Of a stretch of DNA of 64,000 bases, positions 51,704 to 60,848 are shown one piece after another. The translations under genes and the position numbers were made by a program. The stretch lies in NCBI GenBank assembly GCA_026003475.1, contig BPHJ01000001.1, positions 677,189 through 741,188 of the forward strand, given 5' to 3'. The first letter of the stretch is position 1. Every line of letters starts with the position of its first letter. The notes beneath the pieces are model-generated. The model was not told the DNA's origin and ran no database searches. It saw only the letters and a list, made by a program, of their open reading frames with translations. The DNA comes from Candidatus Kapaibacterium sp. (lineage in GTDB: Bacteria; Bacteroidota; Ignavibacteria; Kapaibacteriales; NICIL-2).

Positions 51704-54097
51704 ATGCGTATTCTCCTTTCTTGGTTACGTGACTACATTGAATGGACAGGCTCAGTCGAAGAGATTGCGACCACCTTGGTGCGGTCCGGTATTGAAGTCG
51801 AAGCGATAGAGCACGTTGGTCTCACGTCTAATGGTATTGTCGCAGCACAAGTGCTCGAAGTCGGACCGCATCCGAATGCAGATCGGTTGCGTGTGTGCAC
51901 CATTAGTGATGGGCACACTGAGTACCGAGTCGTCTGCGGGGCTCCCAATGTCGAAGCTGGATTGCTGGTTGCGTTTGCTCTGCCAGGCACAAGTCTTCCG
52001 AACGGTACAGCGATAACTGTCCGCACAATTCGGGGTGTCGAATCACACGGTATGATTTGTTCTGCCTTCGAGCTGGGAGTAGGTGATGATCACGATGGTA
52101 TTCTGGTGCTCGATAGAACAACGAAGCCGGGAACAGATCTCCAGGCACTGTTTCCTCCGGATGTCGTTCTGGAAATTAGCATCACTCCCAACCGTGCCGA
52201 TGCACTCTCACACTTTGGCATAGCACGAATCCTTGCTGCACGAACACACCAGCAAGCCCACTTACCAAGGGTAGAGGTTGTTGAGCAGACGTCTGCTCCC
52301 TGCACCATTGAAATTGCCGATCCGGACCTCTGCTGGCGATATGCTGCGCGCGTGCTGGAGAATGTTACGATTCGTCCATCACCGCAGTGGTTACGAGCAC
52401 GCTTGGAACGTGCGGGATTGCGACCGCGTAACGTCGTGGTTGATGTTACCAATTACGTCATGCTCGAGTGTGGCCACCCCTTGCATGCGTTCGACTTCGA
52501 TATGGTAGAGAATGGACACATCGTTGTCCGTTGTGCTCGGAATGATGAAACGCACATCGTGACGCTCGACGGTGTGACGCGACAGCTGGATACCTCGATG
52601 CTGTGCATTTGTGATGCAACCAAACCGCTGGCAATTGCCGGTGTCATGGGCGGTGCAAATTCTGCAATCACTGACAAGACGCAACGGGTGCTGCTGGAAT
52701 CAGCTTACTTCCACCCTCCTTCGATCCGACGTACTGCCAAGACACTCGGCCTGCAAACGGATGCATCGTATCGTTTTGAACGGGGAGCCGATATTGAAAT
52801 GGTCCGATATGCGCTCGATCGTGCATCTGCTTTGATTGCAGAATTAACCGGCGCTCGCATGTCCGAACCAATTGACGTCTATCCGCGACAATGGGTCCCG
52901 CCAGTGCTTACACTTCGCATGGAACGTGCCGAACGCATACTCGGCACCCAGCTCGATTCTCAAACAGTGGCAGAGTCGTTGCGTCAGGCGGGCTACAAGG
53001 TCCACGAACACACTACCAACCATCTTTCAGTGCAGGTGCCCTCGTATCGCCGAGATGTCTCCGCCGAAATTGATGTGATCGAGGATGTAGCGATTGCGAT
53101 TGGATACGATGCGATCGAACCATCACAAGCAGCAGTTGTTCCCTTTGCAGCGCGCAATATTCCGGTGCACCTGCAACCATCGCCGCATCGCGATCGTCTC
53201 CGGGATGTACTCTCGTGTCTGGGTTTTCACGAAACGCTGAGCTACCATCTGCAGGCACCGGAAACTGTGCTCGATGAGAGTGTGACAGTTGAAGTGGCCA
53301 ATGCGCTCGGACGTGAGCGGAGTGTTCTGCGTCAGTGGCTGTTTCCCTCGATGCTGGAGAACCTGTCGCGGAACGCGCGCTATGGAGCCGAAAGCATTCG
53401 ACTCTTCGAAGTAGGGAAGACCTTCCGTCTTTGCTCTGGCACAGAAGGCTCCGTTTGCGAGGAGGAACGCCTTGCGGTTGCAATAGCTGGCCAAGCTGCC
53501 GAGCGACATTGGCTCGCGAAAGAGCGTCCGGCGGACCTTTTCGATCTCAAAGGTGTCGTTGAGGCGCTAATGGATCAGTTCGGCGTTGAAATTCAGTGGG
53601 AGGTTGCAGAGCGGAAAATGCTGCACCGATGGTTCTCCGATCCGGTTCTTTCGCTCGTAACAGCAGGGGGTAGGATCGGCTATCTTGGTCACGTGCACCA
53701 ATCCATTGCCAATGCCTACGATTTACCCCCTACAACGTTCGTCGCAGAATTCTCGCTCGAACCGCTCTACCGCTCCAACGGCAGGGCATGGCAGTACATT
53801 CCGCCATCGTCGTATCCGGACGTCGTTCGTGATATTGCGATCGTTGTGGAGCACTCAGTTCCGAGTGCAACGATCGGCCGTCTCATTGCCGAGGTTGGCG
53901 GTGAACTTCTCCGAACCGTTGAGCCATTCGATGTGTTCATACACCCTTCGATTGGAGAGGGCAACAAAAGCATTGCTTTCCGATTGACGTTCGGGTCGAA
54001 GGAGCGGACACTCACCGATGAGGAAGTCAACGCCGTGCTTACGCGGATCGTGGATGCCCTCAAGCGCCAGTTCAATGCGCAATTACGCACAACCTAA
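51704..54097 (+). CDS. pheT: phenylalanine-tRNA ligase beta subunit
   Basis: A 797-residue PheT of standard length. The N-terminal tRNA-binding domain has VAAQVLEVGPHPNADRLRVC, followed by the B3/B4 editing domain (GGANSAITDKTQRVLLESAY), the B5 domain (about 400-475), the catalytic-like B6/B7 core and a C-terminal anticodon-binding ferredoxin fold (KSIAFRLTFGSKERTLTDEE). It pairs with PheS to charge tRNA-Phe. pheS is not next to it: the upstream genes are an initiator tRNA and an SDR. Downstream are the coiled-coil gene, zapA and rny, an order seen in other Bacteroidota. Confidence 0.96.
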   Translation: MRILLSWLRDYIEWTGSVEEIATTLVRSGIEVEAIEHVGLTSNGIVAAQVLEVGPHPNADRLRVCTISDGHTEYRVVCGAPNVEAGLLVAFALPGTSLPNGTAITVRTIRGVESHGMICSAFELGVGDDHDGILVLDRTTKPGTDLQALFPPDVVLEISITPNRADALSHFGIARILAARTHQQAHLPRVEVVEQTSAPCTIEIADPDLCWRYAARVLENVTIRPSPQWLRARLERAGLRPRNVVVDVTNYVMLECGHPLHAFDFDMVENGHIVVRCARNDETHIVTLDGVTRQLDTSMLCICDATKPLAIAGVMGGANSAITDKTQRVLLESAYFHPPSIRRTAKTLGLQTDASYRFERGADIEMVRYALDRASALIAELTGARMSEPIDVYPRQWVPPVLTLRMERAERILGTQLDSQTVAESLRQAGYKVHEHTTNHLSVQVPSYRRDVSAEIDVIEDVAIAIGYDAIEPSQAAVVPFAARNIPVHLQPSPHRDRLRDVLSCLGFHETLSYHLQAPETVLDESVTVEVANALGRERSVLRQWLFPSMLENLSRNARYGAESIRLFEVGKTFRLCSGTEGSVCEEERLAVAIAGQAAERHWLAKERPADLFDLKGVVEALMDQFGVEIQWEVAERKMLHRWFSDPVLSLVTAGGRIGYLGHVHQSIANAYDLPPTTFVAEFSLEPLYRSNGRAWQYIPPSSYPDVVRDIAIVVEHSVPSATIGRLIAEVGGELLRTVEPFDVFIHPSIGEGNKSIAFRLTFGSKERTLTDEEVNAVLTRIVDALKRQFNAQLRTT

Positions 54098-54109
54098 GGA
54101 GGTGAAGCC

Positions 54110-55684
54110 ATGGATCAGATGCCCGATTCTCTCCATGCTGATCTTGAGCAACTCTGGAAGCAGATTCATACGGCCGGTGCTCTCATCAAAACCTTTGCCG
54201 AGCAGCTCCGTGCTTCGCGGGATGCAACACGAAAACTTGAAGCACAGGTAGCGGAGCTGCGACAACAGCTCCATGTGCGCGATGAACAACTGGATGCTCT
54301 CCGCGCCGACATTGAACATATCGAGGAACTACGCAAGGCCCTTCGTCAAGCTGAGGGTGAACTCGATACTGCCCGAACGACGATTGATCAGCTGCGTCGC
54401 CACCTGGAGCACGTCGAGCATCAACGCGCCGACTTTGAGCATGCCCAACAGCAAACCGAGCAGCTTCATTCGGAGCTATCATCACTCCAGCAGCTCTATG
54501 CAGCGCTGACGGAGGATTATCGAGTTGCGCAGGAGCAACTTGCCAATGCAAAGTCCTACGAACAGGAACGTGCTGAGCTTCGTGCTCGCATTGCAGAGTT
54601 GGAACATGAGCACCTTCGTTCGGTAGCAGCACATGAGGAGCTTAGTTACTTGCGGGAGCAGGTCGAGCAGCTTCAACAGGAGAAGGCAGACCTTCGCGCA
54701 ACGCTCGAACAACTGCAACAACGTGCAAGCCATTACGATGAGCTGGAACGTGAACTTGAGAACCTACGCCAGCAACTCGACACCGCAACAGGTGCTCTTG
54801 CAGAAGAGAGCCAACGCCGAGCTGCTGATCAGAAACATATTGCTGATTTGACCGAACGGCTCCGCCAAGCAGAGGCTACAATTGCAGCAGCAGCTTCCGA
54901 TGAGCATGTTGCGGAGTGGAAAGCAGAACTGGAACGCCAGCTTCGTGCACGCGAGCAGGAATTAGCGCAGATACACGAGCAACATCGCGCACTCCAGGAG
55001 CAACTTGCTACTGTGCGTGCTGAGCTCGATGCGCAGATCCAGCGGAATGTGGAACTCGAGCGCCAGTATGCCCAGCATCGCACGGAACATTCTGCCGATA
55101 CGCTGACCGATGAATTAGTCAAACTGCGTCGAGAGTTGGAGCTATCCGAGCGGGCGTCTGCACAGCGCCAAGAACAGCTCGTCGAGCTATCGAACGAAAT
55201 AGCACGGTTGCGGAAGCAAATTCTCGAGAGCCAGCAGCACGAGCGTTCTGCCGATCAACGCATCGCCGAAGCGATTGCACCGTTGGAAATCAAGCTCGAA
55301 GCCGCCGAACAAGAACGAAAACACCTTCAGGTGCTACTTGTCTCGCAGCGCCAGCGCATCCATCAACTGGAGGACCAATTGCGGCTTGAGTTGGAACGGA
55401 ACATCGTTCTCAAGCGACGGATCCGACAACTAGAAGGACAGCCAACCGGCAGTCAAATCGAGCAACTACTGCACCAGGTGCAGGGCATGGCCAATACGCT
55501 CAACCGTATCGCATCACAGCCGTGTACGGGCAACGAACAACTTGCCACGGTTGTAAGTGAACTAGCCGCGCTTGTCGAGCGTATTGAGGAGCTCCTGCAC
55601 GCTCGGAATCAGTTTGTTGCCCAGGAACTCCGCGAAGCTATCCGGCAATCCCGGGCTGCCCTGGAACTGTACTTGAAGCGGTAG
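54110..55684 (+). CDS. long coiled-coil protein between pheT and zapA
   Basis: A 524-residue protein that is almost entirely alpha-helical heptad repeat, rich in Gln, Glu, Arg, Leu and Ala (LRQQLHVRDEQLDALRADIE is typical). There is no signal peptide or membrane helix, so it is cytoplasmic. No enzymatic domain is seen. It has a strong Shine-Dalgarno (AGGAGG, 54098-54103) seven bases before its ATG. It sits 12 bases after pheT and about 110 bases before zapA. A role in chromosome or divisome organisation is suggested only by the neighbourhood. Confidence 0.8.
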   Translation: MDQMPDSLHADLEQLWKQIHTAGALIKTFAEQLRASRDATRKLEAQVAELRQQLHVRDEQLDALRADIEHIEELRKALRQAEGELDTARTTIDQLRRHLEHVEHQRADFEHAQQQTEQLHSELSSLQQLYAALTEDYRVAQEQLANAKSYEQERAELRARIAELEHEHLRSVAAHEELSYLREQVEQLQQEKADLRATLEQLQQRASHYDELERELENLRQQLDTATGALAEESQRRAADQKHIADLTERLRQAEATIAAAASDEHVAEWKAELERQLRAREQELAQIHEQHRALQEQLATVRAELDAQIQRNVELERQYAQHRTEHSADTLTDELVKLRRELELSERASAQRQEQLVELSNEIARLRKQILESQQHERSADQRIAEAIAPLEIKLEAAEQERKHLQVLLVSQRQRIHQLEDQLRLELERNIVLKRRIRQLEGQPTGSQIEQLLHQVQGMANTLNRIASQPCTGNEQLATVVSELAALVERIEELLHARNQFVAQELREAIRQSRAALELYLKR

Positions 55685-55752
55685 CGCAATCGGGTTTATT
55701 TGCTGCTACAACATTGGCCGGTATTTTCCGTTTTGTTCACTGGTCATATTCG

Positions 55753-55760
55753 TAAATTTG
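55753..55760 (+). promoter_or_regulatory. -7 promoter element of zapA
   Basis: TAAATTTG, a perfect TAnnTTTG, with a TTTG 17-20 bases upstream (55732-55735). It lies 31 bases before the zapA ATG in the 107-base gap after the coiled-coil gene. Confidence 0.55.
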
Positions 55761-55791
55761 ACCAGTGCAACGATGATCATCCCGATAAACG

Positions 55792-56088
55792 ATGACAACG
55801 GTGACTGTAACGATCAGTGGACGCGAGTTTCGGCTGCGGTGCGACGACCAAGCGCGGACGCTCCGTGCCGCATCGGAAGTTGAGCGATTACTCGAGGTGC
55901 TCCGTCACGATTCTGCTGATCAATCCACGCCGACATTGGCGCTCCTTGCAGCGCTCAATCTTGCGGAACGGCAAGAAACGCTCGCCGAACACCATCGCCA
56001 CACCCTGGACTACATCCGACAGCAACTTCATTCGATGCGATCGTACCTTCGGGATGCAATGGATGTGGCGGTCGAAACTTCGGCGTAG
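55792..56088 (+). CDS. zapA: cell division protein ZapA
   Basis: A 98-residue ZapA. The N-terminus is the beta hairpin TVTVTISGREFRLRCDDQA, followed by a long C-terminal helix (ALLAALNLAERQETLAEHHR). ZapA binds FtsZ and bundles its filaments at mid-cell. Length and pattern match the family. It precedes a structured RNA and rny, the conserved neighbourhood. Confidence 0.85.
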   Translation: MTTVTVTISGREFRLRCDDQARTLRAASEVERLLEVLRHDSADQSTPTLALLAALNLAERQETLAEHHRHTLDYIRQQLHSMRSYLRDAMDVAVETSA

Positions 56089-56142
56089 CTGGCGACGCGT
56101 CGGCGCTTACAAATCAGTCGCCTGATCTTTGGAAAATCAGTA

Positions 56143-56381
56143 TTGATGCGAGCCGTACTGCATCATCGTTGCACACGCGTAGCGAAGAACCGATATGATT
56201 GAGGCAGGGAAATAGGCTCCGCATCCCAATGGCAGACTGCACCGCGCTATGGCGCGGCCATTACTGGCGGCAGGAGCCAGCGGCATGCGGGCTATTACCC
56301 ACTGTGTGCTTGAGGGTTCTTGCGATACCCGTAATCGCCTTCCATGGCGAACGATGCATGAAGTACGGCTCGTGTTTTTTT
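56143..56381 (+). ncRNA. structured RNA between zapA and rny; candidate 6S RNA or rny leader
   Basis: The 324-base gap 56089-56412 holds a long folded RNA instead of a gene. The outermost stem is an exact 11-base-pair match (56149-56159 CGAGCCGTACT with 56362-56372) extended by CAT/ATG and CATCG/CGATG. Inside are a second stem (56175-56191 with 56315-56332; AAGAACC / GGTTCTT), an open bubble (56192-56206 / 56301-56314), a third stem (56207-56224 with 56285-56300; GGGAAATAG, CCGCAT) and two apical hairpins (56242-56257; 56264-56280). A seven-T run follows at 56375-56381. The closing stem, central bubble and place downstream of zapA resemble 6S RNA. The T-run 31 bases before rny also allows a cis-acting attenuator. 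Confidence 0.6.
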
Positions 56382-56412
56382 GGTATGTACCACACCACAC
56401 CCAACAGTAACG

Positions 56413-57975
56413 ATGGAATACATGACGACGCTGGTGCTCAGTGTAATTGGCTTGGTTCTCGGTTTCGGTATCGCATACTTTGCAGGTACGCGTGCAGCGC
56501 AGACTCGCATTGCAGATGCACAACAAAAAGCAAAGTCCATTCTCGATGAAGCCCAACAAGAAGCTCGTTCGCTCAAGAAGGAACGACTGCTTGAGGTCAA
56601 AGAAGAGGTGCACAAAAAGCGTCAAGAGCTGGAGAAAGAGTACTCTGCTCGACGCAATAAGCTCCAACAGCAAGAAAAGCAGTTAGCAAACCGCGAAGAA
56701 GCAATAGAAAACAAACTCGAACTGATCGCTCGCAAGGAGAAGCAAATCCAGCAAGCCGATCAAGAACTCCAGCGCAAACAGCGCTTGATCGAACAGAAAC
56801 TCAAGGAAGCCGAAGCACTTGTTGCTGAACAGAATCAGCGTCTGGAGCGCATCACCGGGATGTCGCAGGAGGACGCCAAGCGCTATCTGATCGAAAACAT
56901 GGTCAACGAGGCGCGAGCAGAAGCGGCGCTCATGATCAAGCAAATTCGTGACGAAGCGCGCCAGCAAGCGCAGCGCGAAGCACAAAAACTCATCATCGAA
57001 GCGATCCAGCGTACGGCTTCCGATCACTGCGTCGAGACAACAGTCTCAGTGGTCAATCTGGCAAACGAAGAACTCAAAGGTCGAATCATTGGCAAGGAGG
57101 GTCGCAACATCCGCGCATTCGAATCTGCAACGGGTGTGGACCTGATCATTGACGATACCCCAGAAGCAGTTGCGATCTCGGCATTCGATCCGTACCGCCG
57201 AGAAGTGGCGCGGATTGCGCTCGAGCGTTTGCTTGCCGATGGGCGCATCCATCCCGCTCGTATTGAGGAAATCGTCGAAAAAGTCCGCAAGGAAGTTGAT
57301 GAGGAAATCGTGCGCGCTGGCGAGCACGCGGTTATGGAGCTGGGCATCCACAACATGCATCCAGAGCTCGTACGCCACGTCGGGAAGATGAAGTACCGCT
57401 CCAGCTATGGACAGAACCTCTTGGCGCACTCGATCGAGGTTGCATTCCTTGCCGGTATCATGGCGTCAGAACTTGGGCTCGACGTCCAGCATGCAAAGCG
57501 CGCTGGATTGTTACACGACGTCGGGAAAGTCCTCGACCGCAACACTGATGGTCCGCATGCGTTGTTAGGTATGGAGCTGGCCAAGCGCTATCGCGAACAC
57601 CATATCGTGTGCAATGCCATCGGTGCGCATCACGAGGACATCGAGATGGAAACCCCCATTGCTGTGCTTGTTCAAGCTGCCGACTCCATCAGTGGTGCGC
57701 GCCCAGGTGCACGGCGTGAGTCCTTGGAGCAATACATCAAACGACTCGAAAAACTTGAAGAAATCGGGATGAGCTTCGAAGGTGTCCAGAAAACGTTTGC
57801 GATCCAAGCCGGTCGCGAAGTGCGAATCATCGTCGAACCAGAAAAAGTGGACGACCTGACTGCCGATCACCTTGCTACCGAAATTGCTAAACGAATCGAG
57901 CAGGAGATGGAGTATCCAGGGCAGATCAAAGTCACCGTCATCCGCGAAAGGCGCAGCTACGCAATCGCGAAGTAG
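56413..57975 (+). CDS. rny: ribonuclease Y
   Basis: A 520-residue RNase Y. Residues about 5-25 are a membrane helix, followed by a long charged coiled coil (about 30-205), a KH RNA-binding domain (GRIIGKEGRNIRAFESATG, about 219-237) and an HD phosphohydrolase domain with LLAHSIEVAFLAG and LLHDVGK. It is the membrane-bound endoribonuclease that starts mRNA decay. I start at ATG 56413; an earlier TTG would extend into the T-run of the upstream RNA. Length and domain order are standard. Confidence 0.95.
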   Translation: MEYMTTLVLSVIGLVLGFGIAYFAGTRAAQTRIADAQQKAKSILDEAQQEARSLKKERLLEVKEEVHKKRQELEKEYSARRNKLQQQEKQLANREEAIENKLELIARKEKQIQQADQELQRKQRLIEQKLKEAEALVAEQNQRLERITGMSQEDAKRYLIENMVNEARAEAALMIKQIRDEARQQAQREAQKLIIEAIQRTASDHCVETTVSVVNLANEELKGRIIGKEGRNIRAFESATGVDLIIDDTPEAVAISAFDPYRREVARIALERLLADGRIHPARIEEIVEKVRKEVDEEIVRAGEHAVMELGIHNMHPELVRHVGKMKYRSSYGQNLLAHSIEVAFLAGIMASELGLDVQHAKRAGLLHDVGKVLDRNTDGPHALLGMELAKRYREHHIVCNAIGAHHEDIEMETPIAVLVQAADSISGARPGARRESLEQYIKRLEKLEEIGMSFEGVQKTFAIQAGREVRIIVEPEKVDDLTADHLATEIAKRIEQEMEYPGQIKVTVIRERRSYAIAK

Positions 57976-58042
57976 AACGCACGCCGCTCATCACAGCAAA
58001 GAATGATCTCTGCAGCAAGGTTAGGATGCTACAGTGGCAATG

Positions 58043-58894
58043 CTACGGTGAGCGGTGTTCGGGATCGGTTTCAGCTTCGTAGGCTTCGAGCTTATGCCGA
58101 AGGTCGTTGCAAATTTGGGTGTGGATCTGACAGATGCGACTCTCGGTCAGCCCCAGTATATCGCCGATTTCCTTGAATGTCAACTCCTCGAAGTAGTAGA
58201 GCGTGATGACCAGGCGCTTCCGCTCAGGGAGTTTTTCGATGTAGTCGCGGACAAAATCAATGCGTTCTTTGTGTGCAAGGAGGGTGAATGGATTATCCGC
58301 ATCATGGTCGGGCATTTCTTCGACCATGTCGTACTCATTGCCCTCATCGTCGTAGGTAATCTCGGAATTCTGGAGGGAGTAGGATGCAGCTGCGGCTGCC
58401 ATCGCTTCGAGGTAGGAATGGTATTCGTCGGGCGTAATGCCAAGCCGATGCTGGATTTCGTCCGGGGAGGCCTCGCGTCCGAGTTCACTCCGGAGCTGGT
58501 CACTGACTTCGGTGAACTCGTGGACTTTCCTCCGAGCTGAGCGCGAAAGCCAGTCGAGCTTTCGCATTTCGTCGAGGATGATGCCGCGTACCCTCGGTAC
58601 AGCAAACGTCTCGAACTTGATGCCGCGTTCTGGTTCAAACCGTTCGATAGCATCGTGTAATCCGAGTAACCCGACGTGGAGAAAATCTTCCTCCTTGAGG
58701 AGTGAGTGGGATGGAATGTTCATGTTGTAGAGCGCGTAGCGCACGATCCAGATGTAGTGAAGAAGCAATTGTCGCTTGATCTCTTGCTTCCGTGCTTTTG
58801 GTGTCCGTTTGGCTCGAAGCTCCTTCCACAGATGCTCGAGTGTGGTTTCTGGAATCGCGGTTGCCTGGGAAGATGACGTTTTTACTGTTGCCAT
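58043..58894 (-). CDS. fliA: flagellar/motility sigma factor FliA (sigma-28)
   Basis: A 283-residue sigma-70-family factor of the FliA/WhiG class. Region 2 has HVGLLGLHDAIERFEPERGI and FETFAVPRVRGIILDEMRKL, region 3 DWLSRSARRKVHEF, and region 4 LTFKEIGDILGLTESRICQI followed by HTQICNDLRHKL. FliA directs late flagellar and chemotaxis genes after hook completion. FlgM, its anti-sigma factor, is not visible nearby. It is the last of three genes flhF-membrane protein-fliA, with 79 bases to the previous gene. Confidence 0.93.
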   Translation of the reverse strand: MATVKTSSSQATAIPETTLEHLWKELRAKRTPKARKQEIKRQLLLHYIWIVRYALYNMNIPSHSLLKEEDFLHVGLLGLHDAIERFEPERGIKFETFAVPRVRGIILDEMRKLDWLSRSARRKVHEFTEVSDQLRSELGREASPDEIQHRLGITPDEYHSYLEAMAAAAASYSLQNSEITYDDEGNEYDMVEEMPDHDADNPFTLLAHKERIDFVRDYIEKLPERKRLVITLYYFEELTFKEIGDILGLTESRICQIHTQICNDLRHKLEAYEAETDPEHRSP

Positions 58895-58973
58895 TGTTGA
58901 CTCAACTGACGTTAGTTGACAGAGTGTTGGAGGCCGAGATTAGAACTCGAGTGTGACGTGTGAGCATAGGGTG

Positions 58974-59342
58974 TCAACCTGAGTGCACTTCAACATCATT
59001 CGGTGCTACCGCTGCCGGAGGTGTAGCAGTCGGCAGTGTCAGCGATGCAGCAAGCTTTTCTTCTTCTGCCAAGCGGAGCTTCTCGTTGAGCTCCTCTTGC
59101 TTGATGCGGTGGATAATCGAGATGCCAACAGCCATGATGATGCTTCCTGCCACTGCAACACCCATGAAGACAAGCATTGCCCGTAGGAGAATCCGGTAGA
59201 GTTCCGTTTCACCAACAGCGATCGCCAAGAGCATGCTCAGCGCTGCTGCAAGGGTGCTCAGATTGAACACAAGTCGTAGCGGCAGCTTCACTGCTTGGTC
59301 GAGTTGGCGATCAGGCGATTTTGATTTGGTGCGTTTGCTCAT
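58974..59342 (-). CDS. small membrane protein between flhF and fliA
   Basis: A 122-residue protein with a basic N-terminus (SKRTKSKSPDRQLDQ), two membrane helices (about 25-45 and 52-75) and a charged, then Ala/Pro-rich tail (EELNEKLRLAEEEKLAASL). I do not recognise the family. In many flagellar operons the gene here is flhG, the MinD-like partner of FlhF. This protein is too small and has no ATP site, so it is not FlhG. It starts eight bases after flhF, so a role with FlhF or the flagellar base is a fair guess. Confidence 0.72.
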   Translation of the reverse strand: MSKRTKSKSPDRQLDQAVKLPLRLVFNLSTLAAALSMLLAIAVGETELYRILLRAMLVFMGVAVAGSIIMAVGISIIHRIKQEELNEKLRLAEEEKLAASLTLPTATPPAAVAPNDVEVHSG

Positions 59343-59350
59343 CGGTCTGG

Positions 59351-60568
59351 CTACGAGACGGTCATGTACATCGTTGCATGCCGAGACGGTATCAGCAGCT
59401 CAAGCATATGATCGATGGTTGGTTCAGCGATATCGTCGGGGAGCTGTGTCCCAGTTGTCAGAAGCGAGATGGGAATACGCAATTCCCAAAAGAGCGGTAA
59501 CAGGTGACCGCAGGCGGGTGCTTCGTCGAGTTTGGTCAGCGCGATGCGATAGCAACTGCGTTGCGTGGCTCGCTGGAGGAATTGCCGAGCGATGTCTGCA
59601 TCGCTGGTTGCCGGCAGGGTTATAATCACAATGCCGTTGGATCGCTCAACAACATCAATGAGCTTGTCGCTGAGTCCACTGGTTCGTTTGGAGGGTGGGG
59701 GCAAATCCACCAACGTGATGGTATCTGGTGCCGTCGCAAAGGTTGATGGGATGTGTTCGCTTGTGCGGACAATATCCAGGGGCATTTGAACAAGAGCTGC
59801 AAACGAACGAATCTGTTCAATGGCGGCAATGCGCTCTGTGTCAGCAGTGAGCAGACGCAGTGTCCGCTCTGGGTATGCCCGGTGGAGCAGAATAGCAGCT
59901 TTCATGAGTGTGGTTGTTTTGCCGCTGCCACTCGGACCAGCAAAGGCAAATGCCGGCGGGGGAACTTCGGTGACCAAACGGCTTGTGGGGAGTAGTTCCG
60001 CCAACACTGCGCGGAAGCGTTGGATACACTCGCTTAGTTCGTGGACAGGGTGATCGCCCGCAATGCGAGCAATCAGGTATCCCGCATGGTGATCACTAAA
60101 TCCTGCATCGCGAAGGAGCTGGTACATTCGCCGATAAGGATCGGGCAGGATCGCGCTGTAGCGGTATGCAACAGCGTGAGAAATAGCGGTCAGTTTCGCC
60201 GAGAGACGGTGGATTTCCTCCTGAAGTGCACGAATGGCTGAATCGTTTGAGCCCGAGGGTGGCTGTTCAAGGTAGTACCGAAGTGGAATCGGTTCGGTGC
60301 TCGCATCCGTGTGCACAGGACGTGGCGCAAAGCGGGGAGCACCGGCAGCATCGGTAATTGCCTGTGGCTGTTCGATGGGTGTTCCGGTGGACATGCCAAT
60401 GACTGCTGCATAGGGTGCACCGTCGGAATCAATCCCTGACTGCGTTGCCAGTAAGAGCGCGTCCTCGCCGAGTTCTCTCCGCATCGCGTCGAGGGCTTGA
60501 CGGAGAGTCGGTGCGATAAACTTTTTCGTTCGCGGTGTTGACACGGCTTGTCTTGTGCCTCCATGCAA
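59351..60568 (-). CDS. flhF: flagellar positioning GTPase FlhF with altered G3 motif
   Basis: A 405-residue SRP-type GTPase. The N-terminus KKFIAPTLRQALDAMRRELG is typical, then a variable linker (60-130), an N domain and the G domain. G1 is GPSGSGKTTT (211-220), TADTERIAAIEQIRSFAALV (241-260) matches the family, and G4 is TKLDE (345-349). The G3 motif, normally DTAGR, is replaced by DLPPP (288-292). FlhF places the first flagellar components at the cell pole. A GTG at 60544, preceded 13 bases upstream by GGAGG, is an alternative start that fits family length better. No flhG follows. Confidence 0.85.
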   Translation of the reverse strand: MHGGTRQAVSTPRTKKFIAPTLRQALDAMRRELGEDALLLATQSGIDSDGAPYAAVIGMSTGTPIEQPQAITDAAGAPRFAPRPVHTDASTEPIPLRYYLEQPPSGSNDSAIRALQEEIHRLSAKLTAISHAVAYRYSAILPDPYRRMYQLLRDAGFSDHHAGYLIARIAGDHPVHELSECIQRFRAVLAELLPTSRLVTEVPPPAFAFAGPSGSGKTTTLMKAAILLHRAYPERTLRLLTADTERIAAIEQIRSFAALVQMPLDIVRTSEHIPSTFATAPDTITLVDLPPPSKRTSGLSDKLIDVVERSNGIVIITLPATSDADIARQFLQRATQRSCYRIALTKLDEAPACGHLLPLFWELRIPISLLTTGTQLPDDIAEPTIDHMLELLIPSRHATMYMTVS

Positions 60569-60591
60569 GTGTGTACTACAAAGAGCCTATC

Positions 60592-60608
60592 CGTAAAAAC
60601 TGTGCCAG
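60592..60608 (-). promoter_or_regulatory. weak sigma-54-like site upstream of flhF
   Basis: On the minus strand CTGGCACAGTTTTTAC: an intact -24 TGGCAC, with the ten-base spacing, but the -12 is AC instead of GC. It would give a leader suited to the GTG 60544 start. The missing -12 G makes this tentative. The surrounding 280-base gap (60569-60848) also holds a possible TATATTGC box near 60711 facing rsmI; I see nothing else in it. Confidence 0.3.
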
Positions 60609-60848
60609 CTCTCCACCAGAGGTCCATGCGCGTACCATCTCGACACACCCAGACACGATCAGAGGATCGTTGATGGCGGACATTGACCGTAGTAAATGCT
60701 CCGGAGTGACCGTATATTGCAACCAGATTTCTCAAGCATGAACGCACCAGCAGACAGTTTGTGTTCTTGTGGCACCCTCGATGCCATCCTCCATTTTTCC
60801 TGCTGCGTTGTAAGGGCGTTCGATTTACACAACTACCGTTCCGATCCC

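Noticed and set aside
57976-58042. Terminator between convergent rny and fliA
   Set aside because: No convincing stem with a T-run was found in the 67-base gap.
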